DNA of 64,000 bases. Origin: Caproiciproducens sp. NJN-50 (GTDB lineage: Bacteria > Bacillota > Clostridia > Oscillospirales > Acutalibacteraceae). The translations under genes were made by a program, and so were the position numbers. The notes under the pieces were generated by a model that saw only the letters and a list, made by a program, of their open reading frames with translations, searched no databases and was not told the origin of the DNA. Shown in pieces: positions 36,545 to 44,542 of this stretch (position 1 is the stretch's first letter; the number at the start of each line of letters is the position of its first letter). The stretch is from the NCBI RefSeq assembly GCF_004103755.1, contig NZ_CP035283.1, positions 1,550,001 to 1,614,000 of the forward strand, read 5' to 3'.

Positions 36545-37208
36545 AAGAATTCTTTTTTTCTGTCTGGAGCTGTTTTTCCCACCGCGCTGTGTCTTTTGCG
36601 ACAAAATTATTTCGCCGGGTACAAAAATCTGCAAAACATGCGCCGCTGCGATCGCACCGGTCAATGCGCTTCGGTGCATGAATCTTCCCGGTTGCGGACA
36701 GAATATTCCTTGCATCGTCCTTTATCCCTACGAATCTCAGGTTCGCGATTCGATCATCCGGTTTAAGTTTTACGGAGAGAAAAAGAATGCGGATTTCTAT
36801 GCGGAACAGCTCTCCGAACTAGTCAGGAAGCGGATGAAGCCGTCCTCGTTCGATCTGGTGACGGCCGTCCCGATTTCACGGGAACGGAAGCAGGGACGGG
36901 GGTATAACCAGTCCGAACTGGTTGCGAGGAAAGTCGCGGATCAGCTTGGGCTATCCTATGAGGAGTGCCTTGAAAAAGTCCGGGACAACCCAGAGCAGCA
37001 TCTGTTGCCGCGTTTGGAGAGATTGAAGAATGTGGCTGGAGTTTACCGCGCCGACGGGAACAGGATCGCCGGCAAAAGGATTCTGCTGATCGACGATATT
37101 GTGACGACGGGTTCCACTCTCTGCGAGTGTGCCGAAGTCCTTCTGAAAACAGGCGCCCGGACCGTTTCATGTGCCGCGGTAGCCCAGGTCGGCAGGATGT
37201 CCGGTTGA
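36534..37208 (+). CDS. comF: ComF-family phosphoribosyltransferase
   Basis: A 224-residue ComF-like protein. The N-terminal zinc ribbon has CVFC and CKTC pairs (residues ~19-38). The C-terminal type I phosphoribosyltransferase domain has the PRPP loop RILLIDDIVTTGSTL near residue 185 and a preceding GRGYNQSE flexible loop. ComF supports natural transformation in Bacillus, where it assists DNA uptake or replication restart; late competence genes are not seen in this window. The ATG lies inside the end of recD2 with GGGGAGG upstream. Confidence 0.92.
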   Translation: MSLKRILFFCLELFFPPRCVFCDKIISPGTKICKTCAAAIAPVNALRCMNLPGCGQNIPCIVLYPYESQVRDSIIRFKFYGEKKNADFYAEQLSELVRKRMKPSSFDLVTAVPISRERKQGRGYNQSELVARKVADQLGLSYEECLEKVRDNPEQHLLPRLERLKNVAGVYRADGNRIAGKRILLIDDIVTTGSTLCECAEVLLKTGARTVSCAAVAQVGRMSG

Positions 37209-37233
37209 AATTGAGCGTGATTTATTTTATAAT
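37205..37233 (+). promoter_or_regulatory. Sigma-A promoter of the mreB homologue
   Basis: TTGAAA, 17 bases, TATAAT, with the -35 box overlapping the comF stop codon. Confidence 0.83.
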
Positions 37234-37299
37234 AAGCAAGTGATTGGAGCGCGCATCTGCTTTTCGGATGTGTTTTTGATAAGAAATGGATGTGATTTT

Positions 37300-38325
37300 G
37301 TGCTGGGAACCGACCTTGCGATAGATCTCGGAACTTCGACAACAAAAATATATCTCGACGGAAAAGGAATCGTCCTGAACGAACCTTCCGTTGCGGCGGT
37401 GAATGTCGAAACCGGGGAGGTTGTCGCAACCGGAAAAGAAGCCTATACGATGATTGGGAAGACTTCCGATAAAATTAAAGTGTGTCTGCCGCTGGAGGGC
37501 GGGGTCATTTCAGATTTTGATATGGCCCAGTATCTGATCGGGACCTATTTGAAAAAAGTAAGCCAAAGCCATGTTGTTATGCCGCGCGTTGTGGTCAGCG
37601 TTCCCTGTAAAATCACAGAGGTGGAAAAGCGCGCTGTCGTGGACGCGATCAGTTCCGCCGGAGTAAGAAAAATCTGTCTGATTGAAGAGCCTGTGGCTGC
37701 CGCATTAGGGGCGGGAGTCGATATTTCGCAGCCTCATGGAACTCTTGTCGTTGATATCGGCGGGGGAACCACGGACATGGCGGTGTTGTCGCTCAGCGGA
37801 ATCGCGATTTCCCGTTCGGTCAAAGTAGCCGGAAATACATTCAATGAAGCAATTGTCAAATACATCAGAAGAAAATACAATTTGATTATCGGCCGCCGCA
37901 TGGCGGAAAACGCCAAGCTGGCGATCGGGTGCGTCTATCCGCGGAAGGATGTGTCTTCCTTCCGAGTAAAGGGACGCAATGCGATGACCGGTCTGCCTCA
38001 ATGGGCCGATATCACCAGCGACGAGATTCTGGAGGCGCTGATTGAAAATGTGATGCAGATGATCCGCGTGATTCAGGAAATGCTGGAAAAGACTCCGCCG
38101 GAACTGATCGGCGACGTTTATTCCGACGGCATGATCCTGACGGGAGGCTCGGCCCAACTGTTCGGCTTTGACAGCCTGATTTCCAAAAAAGCAAAAATGC
38201 CGGTACATGTGGCAGACGACCCACAGAACTGTGTCGCCGTAGGTGCGGGGAAAGCCATCCGTTTTATCGACGATATGGAAAACAAGGCTTATGGTGTCCT
38301 GAACCCGCTGAGCGCCGCATATTGA
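37300..38325 (+). CDS. mreB: MreB/Mbl-family actin-like cell-shape protein
   Basis: A 341-residue bacterial actin. ATPase motifs are DLAIDLGTSTTKIYL (phosphate 1), VVDIGGGTTDMAV (phosphate 2) and ILTGGSAQLFGFD (adenosine). MreB-type filaments guide cell-wall synthesis under the membrane. The start is taken as GTG at 37300 because the family begins just before DLGIDLGT; upstream codons carry no such homology. GGATGTG is a weak ribosome site. mreC and mreD do not follow, so this may be a stand-alone Mbl- or MreBH-like paralogue. Confidence 0.92.
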   Translation: MLGTDLAIDLGTSTTKIYLDGKGIVLNEPSVAAVNVETGEVVATGKEAYTMIGKTSDKIKVCLPLEGGVISDFDMAQYLIGTYLKKVSQSHVVMPRVVVSVPCKITEVEKRAVVDAISSAGVRKICLIEEPVAAALGAGVDISQPHGTLVVDIGGGTTDMAVLSLSGIAISRSVKVAGNTFNEAIVKYIRRKYNLIIGRRMAENAKLAIGCVYPRKDVSSFRVKGRNAMTGLPQWADITSDEILEALIENVMQMIRVIQEMLEKTPPELIGDVYSDGMILTGGSAQLFGFDSLISKKAKMPVHVADDPQNCVAVGAGKAIRFIDDMENKAYGVLNPLSAAY

Positions 38326-38333
38326 CAGACAAA

Positions 38334-38363
38334 GATGCCGCTGTAAAAATTTACAGCGGCATC
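38334..38363. terminator. Hairpin between the mreB homologue and the converging small gene
   Basis: GATGCCGCTGTAAA (38334-38347) pairs with TTTACAGCGGCATC (38350-38363). T-runs are poor on both strands, but the location between converging genes suits a bidirectional terminator. Confidence 0.65.
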
Positions 38364-38376
38364 CAAACGGATACGA

Positions 38377-38613
38377 CTATTTGCTCATCATATAATTAAT
38401 AAACATCAGTTCATCCTCCGGATCGTCAACGTTCAATTCCGCGGAAATTGTCGAATTTTTTGTTTTTTCCAGCAGAGAACGAATGCCGTACAACTGGCAC
38501 AGCTTGCTTTTCAGATTCAGCTTGTTGCCGTCGTCTGTCACCAGATAAACATTCCCCTTTGATTTATCCAAAAGTTCAATTAATTTGATTACGTCGATAT
38601 CGTATAATTTCAA
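38377..38613 (-). CDS. Small protein of unknown function
   Basis: I do not recognise this 78-residue acidic protein (begins MKLYDIDVIKLIELL). No membrane segment or cysteine pair is visible; the predicted pattern is helix, beta hairpin (VYLVTDDGNKL), helix. It starts with TTG at 38613, seven bases after a perfect AGGAGG, which strongly supports translation. A promoter (TTGTTT, 17 bases, TATAAT) lies upstream. It converges on the mreB homologue and diverges from the DUF5685 gene. Confidence 0.75.
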   Translation of the reverse strand: MKLYDIDVIKLIELLDKSKGNVYLVTDDGNKLNLKSKLCQLYGIRSLLEKTKNSTISAELNVDDPEDELMFINYMMSK

Positions 38614-38649
38614 ATCTTTACCTCCTGTCCAAAATAATCTGTCATTTCA

Positions 38650-38678
38650 TTATACGATACCGTTCCTGAAAAAACAAT
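38650..38678 (-). promoter_or_regulatory. Promoter of the small minus-strand gene
   Basis: On the minus strand TTGTTT, 17 bases, TATAAT. The -35 box lies within the palindrome at 38669-38687. Confidence 0.6.
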
Positions 38679-38687
38679 GTTTTTTCT
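38669..38687. repeat. Perfect 8-bp palindrome in a divergent promoter region
   Basis: GAAAAAAC AAT GTTTTTTC. It covers the -35 box of the minus-strand promoter and lies just upstream of TATAAT at 38693-38698 on the plus strand. It could be an operator. Confidence 0.5.
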
Positions 38688-38819
38688 GATTTATAATGAA
38701 GGCACGGTGAGAATAGCGGAATTGCGATCCGGTTAGAAAATTTACACAATGTTAATTAAATATTTGCTTGATTTAGAGTAAAATAAAATTGATTTAATGC
38801 GATTTCGGCAGGATTAAGG

Positions 38820-39722
38820 ATGATTTTTTTGTTTGGTTATGTGAGACCGCGGAAATCGGAACTTCTTGTGCGGGAACTTGAGGAATATAACGGAATTTAC
38901 TGTACGCTGTGCAGGAACCTCGGCAAAAAGTACGGTCTTACGGCAAGGCTTGCTTTGAATTACGACTGCACTTTTTACGCCCTTGTCCTGATTTCTGCTA
39001 AATCCAAGCCGTTTCCCAGGTTTCAAAAGGGCAGATGCGTGACAAATCCTTTCAAGCAATGCGCGTTCTGTTCCGAGGAAGATCAGGAATTTCATCAGGC
39101 GTCCGCTTTGACCGTGATTTTGGTGTATCATAAATTGATGGACGATATCCGGGATTCCAAAGCGATGAAAAAATATTTGCGCGTCCTTGCCCTGCCGGTC
39201 GTCAGACATGCCTACCGCCGGGCGGCCGCCGACTATCCGCACCTGGGGGAAATTGTCGCCGAAGCGATGAAAGAGCAAAGCGAAATCGAAAAGAATCAAT
39301 CGCCTGGCCTTGACAGCTGCGCCGAGCCTACAGCTCATATGATGGAGCGGATTATGGAATTGTCGTCGGGGGAAGCCCCCATGTCCCCAAGGTCGAGGAT
39401 CCTGAATCGTTTCGGATATTTTCTCGGGCGCTGGATCTATTTCATCGATGCGGCGGACGATCTGGAAGATGACATCAGGACCGGTTCGTTTAACCCGCTG
39501 GCCTCCCGCTTTCACCTGAACGGGGAAAGCGGGAAGGAAGAGCTCCGGGATGCGAAAATCTATGCCAATGATGTTTTGAACCAGACATTGTCACAGCTGG
39601 GGGGAGCTCTTAATCTGATGGAAATGAATTCAATGGGGCCGATTGTACGGAACGTCGTGATTCTTGGACTTCCCCAGATACAGAAGGAACTATTGTTTAA
39701 AAAGGAGAAAACAAATGTCTGA
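38820..39722 (+). CDS. DUF5685-family protein
   Basis: A 300-residue soluble, helix-rich protein that I place in DUF5685 from the N-terminal pattern GYVRPRKSEL...YNGIYCTLCRNLGKKYG. The function is unknown. Cys28/Cys31, Cys73 and Cys81/Cys84 could bind metal. Two aspartate-rich segments, LMDDIRD (~107-112) and DAADDLEDD (210-218), are about 100 residues apart; this recalls the paired metal-binding motifs of all-helical isoprenoid synthases, a resemblance I cannot confirm. The J-protein start codon lies eight bases before its stop. Upstream lies a ~200-base divergent region with a palindrome. Confidence 0.8.
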   Translation: MIFLFGYVRPRKSELLVRELEEYNGIYCTLCRNLGKKYGLTARLALNYDCTFYALVLISAKSKPFPRFQKGRCVTNPFKQCAFCSEEDQEFHQASALTVILVYHKLMDDIRDSKAMKKYLRVLALPVVRHAYRRAAADYPHLGEIVAEAMKEQSEIEKNQSPGLDSCAEPTAHMMERIMELSSGEAPMSPRSRILNRFGYFLGRWIYFIDAADDLEDDIRTGSFNPLASRFHLNGESGKEELRDAKIYANDVLNQTLSQLGGALNLMEMNSMGPIVRNVVILGLPQIQKELLFKKEKTNV

Positions 39723-40353
39723 TCCTTACAGAGTCCTTGGCGTATCGCCGAATGCGACGGATGATGAAATCAAAGCCGCTTACCGGGAGCTTGCGAAGAA
39801 ATATCATCCGGACAATTATGCGGACAGCCCGCTTGCCGACCTTGCTGGGGAAAAGATGAAAGAGATCAACGAGGCGTACGACCAGGTAATTAAGGAGCGG
39901 AAACAGAGAAAGAGCGCAAATCAGGGCGGATATTCCGGCTATGCGGGGTACTCTGGATATTCCGGGTACTCCAGCCGGGGAACGGAGTTTTACGACGTGC
40001 GCAATCTGATCAATTCGGGCAGAATCGCAGATGCCGAGCAGATATTGGACGGGGTGCCTCAGGAAGGGCGCAATGCGGAATGGTATTTTTTAAAAGGCAC
40101 CGTGCTTTACAGGCGCGGGTGGCTGGACGAAGCTTACAACGACTTTGCCAACGCGTGCCAAATGGACCCGTCCAATGCGGAGTATCGGGCCGCGTTCAAT
40201 CAGGTGACAAATCAGCGCAACGGAATGTTTGGGGGATATAATCCCAATGTTCCTCAGTATGGCGGCGTCGGCGGCTGTGATTTGTGCACGTCCCTTTGTC
40301 TGGCAAATCTGTGCTGCAACTGTTTCGGGGGAAATGTCTATCCGTGCTGTTAA
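39715..40353 (+). CDS. J-domain protein with TPR-like region and cysteine-rich tail
   Basis: A 212-residue protein. Residues 4-62 form a J-domain with HPD at 31-33, which stimulates an Hsp70 ATPase. A Gly-Tyr-Ser repeat stretch (71-87) follows, then two TPR-like helices (~92-165), and finally a tail with eight cysteines (188, 191, 195, 200, 201, 203, 211, 212). The canonical DnaJ zinc region and substrate domains are absent, so it is not DnaJ itself. The tail may bind metal or be acylated for membrane attachment. The ATG at 39715 has AAGGAG upstream, and the gene overlaps the DUF5685 gene by eight bases. Confidence 0.88.
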   Translation: MSDPYRVLGVSPNATDDEIKAAYRELAKKYHPDNYADSPLADLAGEKMKEINEAYDQVIKERKQRKSANQGGYSGYAGYSGYSGYSSRGTEFYDVRNLINSGRIADAEQILDGVPQEGRNAEWYFLKGTVLYRRGWLDEAYNDFANACQMDPSNAEYRAAFNQVTNQRNGMFGGYNPNVPQYGGVGGCDLCTSLCLANLCCNCFGGNVYPCC

Positions 40354-40381
40354 TCGAGTTTTTCGCTGGGGGTAGATTGAG

Positions 40382-40924
40382 TTGAACCACAGCCTTCGTC
40401 TGGCTTTTTGTTCCATGGCGGCCGCCCTTGGCACGGTCGTCATGATCCTGACCGGCTTTATCCCGGTGGGGACTTATGCTTTGCCGGCGTTTTCCGGGAT
40501 CCTTCTGATTGCGGTTGTGGCTGAGGTCGGTATCAAATGGGCCGTTGGCGTGTACGTTGTGCAGTCTGTTCTTTCTTTTATGCTTGCGGCGGATCAGGAA
40601 GCTGTTTTATTTTTTGTTCTCCTTTTCGGCTATTACCCGATTCTGAAGGCGGTATTGGAAAGCCGGGTGCATCAAAGATGGCTTTGTATCGTTTCGAAAC
40701 TGGTTGTTTTCAACGCCGCGGCAATCCTGGAGTTTTGGCTGTCGGTTAAATTGCTCGGCGTACCTGTTGCGAGTTTCAGCGTTTTTGGTTATAATGTTCC
40801 GGGGTTGTTTCTTCTGGCTGGAAACGCCGTTTTCCTGATTTATGATTACGCGGTTTCTCTTTTGGTGATTGCGTACTTTAACAGGCTGCATCCGGTTATG
40901 AAAAAATGGTTTCACCCGAAATAG
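40382..40924 (+). CDS. Integral membrane protein of unknown function
   Basis: A 180-residue protein with about five to six hydrophobic segments and a short basic C-terminus (KKWFHPK). The size and segment count are those of ECF-transporter S components, but no diagnostic motif is seen and the assignment is only a possibility. It begins with TTG at 40382 after GGGGG at a spacing of about nine; an ATG at 40415 would cut the first membrane segment. It starts 28 bases after the J-protein gene and is probably cotranscribed with it. Confidence 0.7.
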   Translation: MNHSLRLAFCSMAAALGTVVMILTGFIPVGTYALPAFSGILLIAVVAEVGIKWAVGVYVVQSVLSFMLAADQEAVLFFVLLFGYYPILKAVLESRVHQRWLCIVSKLVVFNAAAILEFWLSVKLLGVPVASFSVFGYNVPGLFLLAGNAVFLIYDYAVSLLVIAYFNRLHPVMKKWFHPK

Positions 40925-40962
40925 GGCGAGACGGTTTCCTTGCAGTGACACGGAACTTTTTC

Positions 40963-40991
40963 TTGATTTTTACCGATTGAAGAATTAAAAT
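40963..40991 (+). promoter_or_regulatory. Promoter of the RpiR-type regulator operon
   Basis: TTGATT, 17 bases, TAAAAT. Transcription should start near 40998, giving a ~100-base leader. Confidence 0.7.
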
Positions 40992-40997
40992 AAGGTG

Positions 40998-41099
40998 AGT
41001 CCGGAATTGTAATCCGGCCACTATTTTGACGAGAGTCTGTCTAGTGGCGGCCGTTGGCCAGCCGCTCAGGAAAGGGCTCTCTCGGAGACGGAGTTGGGT
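40998..41099 (+). promoter_or_regulatory. Structured leader with competing pairings upstream of the RpiR-type gene
   Basis: A first hairpin is CCGGA/TCCGG. Then CGAGAG (41030-41035) can pair with CTCTCG (41079-41084), enclosing GCGGC/GCCGC. Alternatively TCTGTCT (41036-41042) can pair with AGACGGA (41086-41092), which covers most of the ribosome site GGAG (41090-41093). The order of the arms makes these pairings either a pseudoknot or mutually exclusive, as in many riboswitches. It matches no riboswitch class I could recall. Confidence 0.5.
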
Positions 41100-41972
41100 A
41101 TGGACAATTTACTTGCTGTGAGAATACAGAATAAAATCGACAGCTTTTCCAAGGGTCAAAAGCGGATCGCGGCCTATATTGAAGAGCATTATGATAAAGT
41201 TGCGTTTATGACGGCGTCTAAGCTCGGTGCGACCGTCGGGGTCAGCGAATCGACCGTTGTCCGTTTTGCCACACAGATCGGATATGCGGGATACCCGCAG
41301 CTTCAGCAGGCGATTCAGGAGATGATCCGAAACAAGCTGACCTCTTTTCAGCGGATGGAAGTGACTACGGAACGAATCGGCAGCTCGGACGTGCTTGACT
41401 TTATATTTAACCAGGATATCGACGTGATTCGCCGCACGATGGAGGAAACCAGTCACGAAAGCTTTTATGCTGCGGTCGACTCCATTGTCTCAGCCAGAAA
41501 GATTTACATTCTGGCTGCAAGAAGCGCCCACGCTTTGGGTACCTTTCTGTCCTATTATCTGAATCTGCTTTTTGAAAACGTTCTGTTGGTCCAGTCCACA
41601 AGCGAAGGCGAGATCTTCGAGCAGATGATCCGCGTGGATGAAAGGGACGCCGTGATTGGCATCAGTTTTCCGCGCTATTCCAGAAAGATTGCAAAAGCCA
41701 TGAATTTTGCTCACGACAGGGGAGCAAAAGTCATTGCGATCACGGACAGCTCTCTTTCACCTGTCGCGCAGGCTTCAAACTGCGTTTTGTTGGCCAGAAG
41801 CGAGATCGCTTCCATTGTAGATTCACTCTGCGCGCCGCTCAGCCTGATCAACGCGCTGATTGTCGCGACTTCTTTAAAAAAGTCTGAGGAATCGAAAAAG
41901 ATCTTTCAGAATCTGGAGGATATCTGGGACACTTACGGCGTTTACGAAAAGGTGGATGACAGCTCGAATTGA
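41100..41972 (+). CDS. MurR/RpiR-family transcriptional regulator
   Basis: A 290-residue regulator. The N-terminal helix-turn-helix domain (SKLGATVGVSESTVVRFATQIGY, residues ~38-62, read in two pieces) is followed by a SIS sugar-phosphate isomerase-like sensor domain. The segment AARSAHALGTFLSYYLNLL and the later GISFPRYSRKI are typical of SIS phosphosugar sites. Members usually sense a phosphorylated sugar. The genes behind it act in lipid, nucleotide and isoprenoid metabolism, so the ligand is not obvious. The ATG at 41100 has GGAG six bases upstream. Its stop codon overlaps the next start. Confidence 0.9.
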   Translation: MDNLLAVRIQNKIDSFSKGQKRIAAYIEEHYDKVAFMTASKLGATVGVSESTVVRFATQIGYAGYPQLQQAIQEMIRNKLTSFQRMEVTTERIGSSDVLDFIFNQDIDVIRRTMEETSHESFYAAVDSIVSARKIYILAARSAHALGTFLSYYLNLLFENVLLVQSTSEGEIFEQMIRVDERDAVIGISFPRYSRKIAKAMNFAHDRGAKVIAITDSSLSPVAQASNCVLLARSEIASIVDSLCAPLSLINALIVATSLKKSEESKKIFQNLEDIWDTYGVYEKVDDSSN

Positions 41973-43219
41973 AAGCGGATGTTTTGGTGATCGGGGCGGG
42001 GGCCGCCGGGATGATGGCCGCCGGGACCGCCGCCCGAAGGGGCCTGCGGGTCTGTTTGCTGGAGAAAAATCAAAGGCCTGGAAGAAAACTCGGGATTACC
42101 GGCAAGGGAAGATGCAACCTGACAAATAACTGCAGCGTGCAGAACTTTATCGCCTCCGTGCCTACGAACGGTCGATTTTTGTTCGGGGCGGCTTCCCGGT
42201 TTTCCCCCGGCGATGTGATGACTTTTTTTGAAAAATTGGGTCTGCCTCTGAAAACGGAGCGGGGCAGCCGCGTTTTTCCGCAGTCGGATAAGGCTGCCGA
42301 CGTGGTCGATGCGCTGACGGGATTTGTTGTTTCCTCCGGTGCCCAAATGATCCATGGGGAAGCCAAACGCCTTTTATTTGCCGGCGGCTGCGTCCGCGGT
42401 GCGGAACTGAAGAACGGGGAAATCGTTCCGGCTGGCAACGTAATTGTCTGCTGCGGAGGAAAATCCTATCCCGCGACCGGTTCGACCGGCGACGGGTACC
42501 TTTTTGCGCACCAGGCGGGTCACACCGTGACGCCTCTGCGCCCATCCCTGGTTCCCCTTGTCGCGCGGGATCCGGACTGCGCGGAACTGATGGGACTTTC
42601 CTTAAAAAATATTTCCATATGCGTCGTGGACACGAACGACGGTAAAATTATTTATGAGGATTTCGGAGAACTCCTCTTTACGCATTTCGGGCTGTCCGGC
42701 CCTGTGATCCTCAGTGCCAGCGCCCATATGCGCGGCATGTCGCCGGGCCGCTATCAGGTTGTCATCGATCTGAAGCCCGCGCTCAGCCTGGAGAAGCTCG
42801 ATGCCCGGCTGGTCCGCGATTTTCAGGAAAATCAGAACCGCGATTTTGAGAATTCCCTTTCCTCTCTTCTGCCGCATTTGATGATCCCGGCGGCAGTGCG
42901 AAGATCCGGGATTCCGCCGCATTTGAAATGCAATCTGATCACCCGGGAAATGCGCCATGATTTTGCCGCTCTTCTGAAATCCTTTCCCATCACGGTCGGC
43001 GCATTCCGTCCGATCGAAGAAGCGGTGGTCACATCGGGGGGAGTTTCCGTCAAAGAGGTCGATCCCAGGACGATGCAGTCCAAACTTGTAAAGGGACTGT
43101 ACTTTGCAGGAGAAGTCCTTGACGTCGACGCCTACACAGGCGGGTATAATCTTCAAATTGCGTTTTCCACCGGCCGGCTGGCCGGAAATTCCGTTGAAAA
43201 GCAGGAGGAAGCCACATGA
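41969..43219 (+). CDS. HI0933-family NAD(P)/FAD-dependent flavoprotein
   Basis: A 416-residue flavoprotein of the HI0933/YhiN type. The FAD-binding GAGAAGMMAAGTAARRG and the family motif GRKLGITGKGRCNLTN are present, as is the late block GLYFAGEVLDVDAYTGGYNLQ. The reaction is unknown for the whole family. The start is TTG at 41969, overlapping the preceding TGA by three bases (TTGA); the Rossmann motif begins five residues later, which fixes the start closely. Its end overlaps cmk as ATGA. Confidence 0.9.
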   Translation: MKADVLVIGAGAAGMMAAGTAARRGLRVCLLEKNQRPGRKLGITGKGRCNLTNNCSVQNFIASVPTNGRFLFGAASRFSPGDVMTFFEKLGLPLKTERGSRVFPQSDKAADVVDALTGFVVSSGAQMIHGEAKRLLFAGGCVRGAELKNGEIVPAGNVIVCCGGKSYPATGSTGDGYLFAHQAGHTVTPLRPSLVPLVARDPDCAELMGLSLKNISICVVDTNDGKIIYEDFGELLFTHFGLSGPVILSASAHMRGMSPGRYQVVIDLKPALSLEKLDARLVRDFQENQNRDFENSLSSLLPHLMIPAAVRRSGIPPHLKCNLITREMRHDFAALLKSFPITVGAFRPIEEAVVTSGGVSVKEVDPRTMQSKLVKGLYFAGEVLDVDAYTGGYNLQIAFSTGRLAGNSVEKQEEAT

Positions 43220-43899
43220 TTGCAATTGCGGTTGACGGTCCGGCCGGCGCCGGGAAAAGCACGATTGCCCGGCAGGCGGCCAAAGCTCTGGGGTTTATTT
43301 ATGTTGACACCGGCGCCCTTTACCGCGCAATTGGTCTTCATATGATAAAAAACGGCGTTAATTCATTCGATCGGGAGGCGGTGTGTGCGGAACTTTCCGG
43401 GGTTACGGTTGCGCTTGCCTTTCAGGAGGGCGGGCAGAAAGTTCTGCTCTGCGGCAAAGACGTAACCTCGGAAATCCGGGCCGAGGAGGTGTCGAAAGCC
43501 GCCTCCGCTGTTTCAGCCATTCCGGAGGTGCGGAATTTTCTGTTTTCCATGCAGAGAGAACTGGCAGAAAAAGAAAATGTTGTGATGGACGGCCGGGACA
43601 TCGGGACGGTCGTCCTTCCGCACGCCCAGGTTAAGATTTTTCTGACCGCCTCACAGGAAGAGCGGGCACGGAGAAGATTTACGGAACTGCTGCAAAAGGG
43701 TCGGAAAGCGGAATACGGGGACGTTCTAAAGGATATTGAACAAAGGGACTACCGCGATTCGCACCGCGAGGTCGCCCCGCTGATTCAGGCGGAGGATTCC
43801 GTTCTCGTCGACACGACCAAAATGACTTTGGAGCAGTCGGTGGAACGGGTCGTGTGTATCATTCGGGCAGGCCTAAAAAATCTGAATGAAAATTGGTGA
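43216..43899 (+). CDS. cmk: (d)CMP kinase
   Basis: A 227-residue kinase that phosphorylates CMP and dCMP. The P-loop is DGPAGAGKSTIARQ, followed by FIYVDTGALYRA, the CMP-binding insert with MDGRDIGTVVLP, and the lid region RARRRFTEL. Length is normal. The ATG overlaps the preceding stop (ATGA), so translation is coupled. In many Firmicutes cmk is followed by plsC and ispH-rpsA, exactly as here. Confidence 0.96.
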   Translation: MIAIAVDGPAGAGKSTIARQAAKALGFIYVDTGALYRAIGLHMIKNGVNSFDREAVCAELSGVTVALAFQEGGQKVLLCGKDVTSEIRAEEVSKAASAVSAIPEVRNFLFSMQRELAEKENVVMDGRDIGTVVLPHAQVKIFLTASQEERARRRFTELLQKGRKAEYGDVLKDIEQRDYRDSHREVAPLIQAEDSVLVDTTKMTLEQSVERVVCIIRAGLKNLNENW

Positions 43900-43903
43900 G
43901 ACA

Positions 43904-44542
43904 ATGAAACGCACTCCGCTTTATACATTTACAAGAACCTGCCTGGCATGGTTTTTCCGCACTTTGATGCCGATCAGGGTCAGAAACGCCGAGAATTTCC
44001 CGAAGAACGACAGAGCAATTCTTTGCTGCAACCATATGAGCATGACGGACCCTCTCAGGCTTGCTTACAGTCAGAAACGGCAAATTTATTTCATGGCGAA
44101 GGAAGAATTGTTCAAAAACAAACTGGTTTCCGCTGTAATCACGGGGCTTGGAGCTTTCCCGGTGTCGCGGGGAAAAGGGGATAAGACCGCGATTTATACG
44201 GCAAAGAACATTTTGGACAGCGGAAGCATTTTGGGAATTTTTCCTGAGGGAACCCGGACAAGAGACGGAAATTTTCTCCGCCCGAAATCCGGGGCGGTCA
44301 TGCTTGCGCACATCTGCCATGCGCCGATCGTGCCCTGCTGCATTACTCCGGTAAAAGGCAGGCTGCCGAGGTTGTTTCATCCGTGCTATGTTTCCTTTGG
44401 GGCTCCGATCCCGGAAGAGGAACTCGGAATTCGGAACGGAACTCCTTCGGAATATCGGAATGCAAGCCTGCTGTTGATGAACCGGATCGCGCAGCTTCGG
44501 GAGCATGATCTTGGCCAATCGGTTCTTGAGGCGAAATCGTGA
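43904..44542 (+). CDS. plsC: 1-acyl-sn-glycerol-3-phosphate acyltransferase
   Basis: A 212-residue membrane-associated acyltransferase that makes phosphatidic acid. The catalytic motif is NHMSMTDP (H-x4-D) and the phosphate-binding motif is FPEGTRTRDG. A single N-terminal hydrophobic stretch is present. The ATG at 43904 follows GGTGAG closely; an ATG at 43886 lies inside cmk without a ribosome site. Its stop codon overlaps the GTG start of ispH-rpsA. Confidence 0.93.
   Translation: MKRTPLYTFTRTCLAWFFRTLMPIRVRNAENFPKNDRAILCCNHMSMTDPLRLAYSQKRQIYFMAKEELFKNKLVSAVITGLGAFPVSRGKGDKTAIYTAKNILDSGSILGIFPEGTRTRDGNFLRPKSGAVMLAHICHAPIVPCCITPVKGRLPRLFHPCYVSFGAPIPEEELGIRNGTPSEYRNASLLLMNRIAQLREHDLGQSVLEAKS

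Noticed and set aside
40998..41099. T-box or known riboswitch before the RpiR-type gene
   Set aside because: The T-box sequence with its tRNA-binding bulge is absent, and none of the core motifs of common riboswitch classes I know is present. Kept only as an unclassified structured leader.
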